A DNA stretch of 64,000 bases, taken from positions 1 through 64,000 of the forward strand of contig DAINPP010000002.1 of NCBI GenBank assembly GCA_036743375.1, given 5' to 3'. Below, in pieces: positions 61,331-64,000 of this stretch. This stretch comes from DAINPP01 sp036743375 (lineage in GTDB: Bacteria; Thermotogota; Thermotogae; MWEM01). Position 1 is the first letter of the stretch, and every line of letters begins with the position of its first letter. The translations under genes and the position numbers were made by a program. Under the pieces are notes generated by a model. That model had not been told where the DNA came from. It saw nothing but the letters and a program-made list of their open reading frames with translations, and did no database searches.

Positions 61331-62644
61331 GTGAAGAAATTTTTTGTTGTTCTTTTAGTCGTTATGTTGTTCGTTACTATCGGCATGTCAAAGACCAAGA
61401 TTCAGTTCTGGCATGCAATGAGCGGGTGGAGGATAGAACTGCTCCAGTCCATGGCAGAGGACTTCATGGCACTTCATCCGGATATTGAAGTAGAAGTACA
61501 GTATACAGGAAGCTATAACGATACGTTGAACAAGCTGATTGCGGGGATAAAAGCCGGTACGCCGCCAAATGTTGTACAGGTTTATGAAATCGGAACCCGT
61601 GCCTTAATCGATGGGGAGATAGCCGTTCCCATGCAGGACATGATAGACAAGGATCCAACATTCGACATGGCCGCATTCATGCCTCAAGTACTGAATTATT
61701 ATGTAGTCGACGGCAAACTCTATTCCATGCCCTTCAATTCTTCAAACGCCATCATGTTCTACAACAAGGACATGTTTGAAGCGGCCGGCCTGGATCCTGA
61801 CAAACCGCCTACAACTTATGAAGAACTCCTCGCTGCCGCAAAGGCTCTGACAAAAAAGGATGGAAACGGGAATATCATCACATCCGGTATCACCTGGCCA
61901 CTTCACAGCTGGTTCTTTGAACAGTATCTCGCCCTTCAGGACGCGCCACTCGTCAACAACGATAACGGGAGAACCGGTATTGCTTCAAAAGCTGAATTCA
62001 ACACAGAAGCCGGTCTCAATTTCCTTAATCTCTGGAAAGAGCTTGCCGACAACGACTATATGGTCAACACGAAGAAAGAAGACTGGACGGGGGCAAGAAA
62101 ATTATTCCTTTCACAGAGTGTCGGCATGTTGATCACTTCCACATCAGACGTTGCAGCGATGAATGATGGGGCAAAGGAAAACGGATTTGAAGTAGGGGCC
62201 GCCTTCCTGCCTACACCTGCAGATGCCCCGAAGGGTGGCGTTGTCATCGGCGGTGGAAGTCTCTGGATGATCGACGGAAACCCCGAAGACGAACTCAACG
62301 CGACATGGGAATTCGTTAAATTCATGGCTCAGCCCACACAACAGATCAAATGGCATCAGGGCACAGGTTACTTCCCGGTTACTAAAGATTCTGTTACAGA
62401 GCTTCTCAATTCCGGATACTACGGTGAAAACCCGGATCATATCGTTGCATTGATGCAGCTGCTCTTCTCCAAACAGGATTACAATACAAACGGAGCCATC
62501 ATGGGAGTCTTCCCGGAATTCAGAAATACATTTGAAGACAATGTAGAAAAGATGCTCAACGGTCAGCTCACCCCTCAGAAAGTTCTTGATGAGACGGAAA
62601 AAACACTCAATGAACTGCTTGAAGAATACAACGAGCTGTACTGA
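61331..62644 (+). CDS. Sugar ABC importer 2, solute-binding protein (UgpB-like)
   Basis: 437-aa exported binding protein, GTG start behind AAGGAGGGA. Signal peptide 1-20 ending GMSKTK. Nearly the same as the protein at 19706-21016 from KIQFWHAMS through to LLEEYN. Most differences lie in the signal peptide, in residues 205-240 (TGIASKAEFNTEAGLNFLNLWKEL) and in the C-terminus (GQLTPQKVLDETEKTLN). These would leave the ligand pocket mostly unchanged. Heads a second copy of the importer operon. Confidence 0.93.
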   Translation: MKKFFVVLLVVMLFVTIGMSKTKIQFWHAMSGWRIELLQSMAEDFMALHPDIEVEVQYTGSYNDTLNKLIAGIKAGTPPNVVQVYEIGTRALIDGEIAVPMQDMIDKDPTFDMAAFMPQVLNYYVVDGKLYSMPFNSSNAIMFYNKDMFEAAGLDPDKPPTTYEELLAAAKALTKKDGNGNIITSGITWPLHSWFFEQYLALQDAPLVNNDNGRTGIASKAEFNTEAGLNFLNLWKELADNDYMVNTKKEDWTGARKLFLSQSVGMLITSTSDVAAMNDGAKENGFEVGAAFLPTPADAPKGGVVIGGGSLWMIDGNPEDELNATWEFVKFMAQPTQQIKWHQGTGYFPVTKDSVTELLNSGYYGENPDHIVALMQLLFSKQDYNTNGAIMGVFPEFRNTFEDNVEKMLNGQLTPQKVLDETEKTLNELLEEYNELY

Positions 62645-62664
62645 TCATCTTATTTAAATTTGAG

Positions 62665-62695
62665 AAGGCGGCTTGTAAAAGCCGTCTTTTAAATT
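62665..62695 (+). terminator. Intra-operon terminator after binding-protein gene 2
   Basis: AAGGCGGCTT-GTAA-AAGCCGTCTT then TTAAATTTT. It holds the same place as the hairpin at 21038-21063 in the paralogous operon. Confidence 0.8.
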
Positions 62696-62710
62696 TTCGG
62701 AGGTAATGAT

Positions 62711-63577
62711 TTGAGAAAGATACTGCCATATCTATTATTGATCCCGACATTTTTCGTCATCATCATGTTTGTTTATTCCCCAGCCGTAAACTCCTTCAAG
62801 ATGAGCCTTTACCGCGAAAACAAATTTGGCACGAAAACGATGTTTGTCGGAACACAGAATTTTGAAAAGGTATTCAACGACTCGGAATACATGGGAATTG
62901 CCTTGTTTACACTGGTATACGTTGCTTTAACGGTTGCCGCAACCATTTTCTTTGCTTTTATTCTGGCACTGCTCCTGAATAAAAATGTTCCGGGAACCTA
63001 TCTTTACAGGGCGCTGATATTCATACCGTACGCAGTTTCACCGGCAATAGCGGGTACCCTCTGGACGTTCCTGCTCGATCCTGTTGCCGGTCATGTAAAC
63101 TATTTTTTCACCAGTATATTCGGCACTCAGATTGCATGGCTGACAACAGAACCGTATGCCTTCGTTGCCCTTCTGTTTGCAACCGTCTGGAAGATGATGC
63201 CATTCGACATTATCTTTTACATAGCCGGTCTTCAGAGTATCTCCAATGATCTGCTGGAATCCGCGACGCTCGATGGAGCTGGGCCTCTCACGAAGATATG
63301 GAAGATAAAATTTCCACTGGTCTCCCCCATCACCTTTTATCTGGTCATCATGAATATCATTTCAGCGATGTTCAGTTCCTTTGCAATTGTGGACGTTATG
63401 ACAAGGGGAGGTCCGGGGGGTTCGACGACAACAATGATGTACAAGGTCTATCTGGATGCCTTTTCCTATCAGAAAACCGGATTGGCTTCCGCACAGAGTG
63501 TCATCATGTTTGCCATCATGGCGGTTGTAACAATCGTTTACTTTGTGTTCGGTGAAAAACGGGTTCATTACCGTTAG
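62711..63577 (+). CDS. Sugar ABC importer 2 permease (UgpA/MalF-like)
   Basis: 288-aa membrane permease, TTG start behind GGAGGTAATGAT. Six membrane segments; coupling loop ESATLDGAGPLTKIWKIKFPLVSP. Very similar to the permease at 21079-21945 throughout (YRENKFGTKTMFVG, FKMMPFDIIFYIAGLQSISND-like segments conserved). It pairs with the following permease. Confidence 0.92.
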   Translation: MRKILPYLLLIPTFFVIIMFVYSPAVNSFKMSLYRENKFGTKTMFVGTQNFEKVFNDSEYMGIALFTLVYVALTVAATIFFAFILALLLNKNVPGTYLYRALIFIPYAVSPAIAGTLWTFLLDPVAGHVNYFFTSIFGTQIAWLTTEPYAFVALLFATVWKMMPFDIIFYIAGLQSISNDLLESATLDGAGPLTKIWKIKFPLVSPITFYLVIMNIISAMFSSFAIVDVMTRGGPGGSTTTMMYKVYLDAFSYQKTGLASAQSVIMFAIMAVVTIVYFVFGEKRVHYR

Positions 63578-63592
63578 GAAGGGGCTGATAGC

Positions 63593-64000
63593 ATGTATAT
63601 GAAAACAAAAAAAAGACTGGATACACTTTTCACCGAAATTGCCTTGATCATTATTTCAATAATCGTTTTTTTACCGTTACTGCTCGCTATCACGATCAGT
63701 TTTCAGACACCGGATAGTGTCTTTTCCTATCCCCCGAAACTGTTACCGGATCAATTCTATTTCCAGAATTTCATCGATGCCTTTAAAGCCATCCCATATG
63801 CGAGATTGCTTTTAAACAGTGCGGTAATAGCCATTGCCATAACATTTGGCAAAGTGATAACCGGGGTTCTTGCCGGTTATGCCTTTGCAAATTTCAAATT
63901 CTTCGGTAAACGCTTTGCGTTTGCATTTTTGTTCGCCACTCTATTTCTACCCGCTGAAACCATTATGATTGTCCCTCTGTTTCTGATCATGAAAGATCTT
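63593..64000 (+). CDS. Sugar ABC importer 2 permease (UgpE/MalG-like), cut by window end
   Basis: First 136 codons of a membrane permease (MYMKTKKRLDTLFTEIALII), open to the right edge. GGAAGGGG lies 8 bases upstream of the ATG. FQTPDSVFSYPPKLLPDQFYF and ANFKFFGKRFAFAFLFATLFLP match the paralogue at 21958-22797 residue for residue in long stretches. The coupling loop lies beyond the window. Confidence 0.92.
   Translation, partial: MYMKTKKRLDTLFTEIALIIISIIVFLPLLLAITISFQTPDSVFSYPPKLLPDQFYFQNFIDAFKAIPYARLLLNSAVIAIAITFGKVITGVLAGYAFANFKFFGKRFAFAFLFATLFLPAETIMIVPLFLIMKDL

Noticed and set aside
61171..61488. Frame before and into the sugar-binding protein gene 2
   Set aside because: No ribosome site; it overlaps the conserved binding protein in another frame. 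A short hydrophobic stretch is not enough to call a leader.

Overview
The window looks like chromosome of an anaerobic, fermentative, low-to-moderate GC bacterium that exports many lipoproteins. Supporting signs are a monomeric [FeFe] hydrogenase, 6-phosphofructokinase, glycerol dehydrogenase, sugar and polar amino-acid ABC importers, an S-layer-homology (SLH) anchored 5'-nucleotidase, and solute-binding proteins with short signal peptides ending in ..GLSKTK/..GFAKVY. That style, plus the SLH anchor, suggests a mesophilic Thermotogota-like organism. This is inference: no rRNA, tRNA or marker gene is present, and TetR/EFR1/oleate hydratase genes are also common in Firmicutes. I see no insertion sequence, phage or CRISPR array.

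Layout. 0-6 kb: a truncated secreted protein, a secreted alpha/beta hydrolase, a DhaS-like TetR regulator beside oleate hydratase, a secreted beta-propeller protein and a hidden 34-aa gene. 6.3-19.4 kb: one leftward operon of three giant lipoproteins (1769, 1521 and 1045 aa) built from Fn3/Ig-like repeats. 19.7-23.8 kb: a sugar-type ABC importer (binding protein plus two permeases, no ATPase) and a second secreted hydrolase. 24-28.6 kb: a chemoreceptor and the SLH 5'-nucleotidase. 28.7-33.1 kb: glycerol dehydrogenase behind a CRP/Rex-like palindrome, an AraC regulator, an SDR, a TetR remnant and an EFR1 flavodoxin-ferredoxin. 33.1-33.8 kb holds gene debris. 33.8-39 kb: phosphofructokinase, HD-GYP protein, epimerase, a 30-bp palindromic tandem repeat and a PAS-GAF histidine kinase. 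39.3-43.9 kb: an amino-acid ABC importer and the hydrogenase. 44-47.3 kb: an ABC-2 exporter with its TetR regulator and shared palindromic operators, then a hidden 39-aa gene. 47.6-49.4 kb: a DUF2268 metalloprotease and decayed GNAT/winged-helix fragments. 49.5-60.8 kb: leftward genes for an EAL protein, a second ABC-2 exporter behind a leader-peptide attenuator, PhzF, a two-component pair, a calcium-binding collagen-like protein and a GGDEF protein. 61.1-64 kb: a near-duplicate of the sugar importer, cut by the window end.

How it fits together. Importers feed glycolysis, and hydrogenase and glycerol dehydrogenase dispose of electrons. Each of the three importer binding-protein genes is followed by an intra-operon terminator, so the binding protein should be made in excess over its permeases. 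Two drug-type exporters are controlled differently: one by a TetR/operator circuit, the other apparently by ribosome-mediated attenuation. GGDEF, EAL and HD-GYP proteins, two histidine kinases, a response regulator and a chemoreceptor give a dense signalling layer.

The most interesting unexplained items are the leader peptide/antiterminator/terminator ahead of the second exporter, and two orphan micro-genes (34 and 39 aa) 41 kb apart that share an unusual 19-bp-spacer promoter, each with its own terminator.
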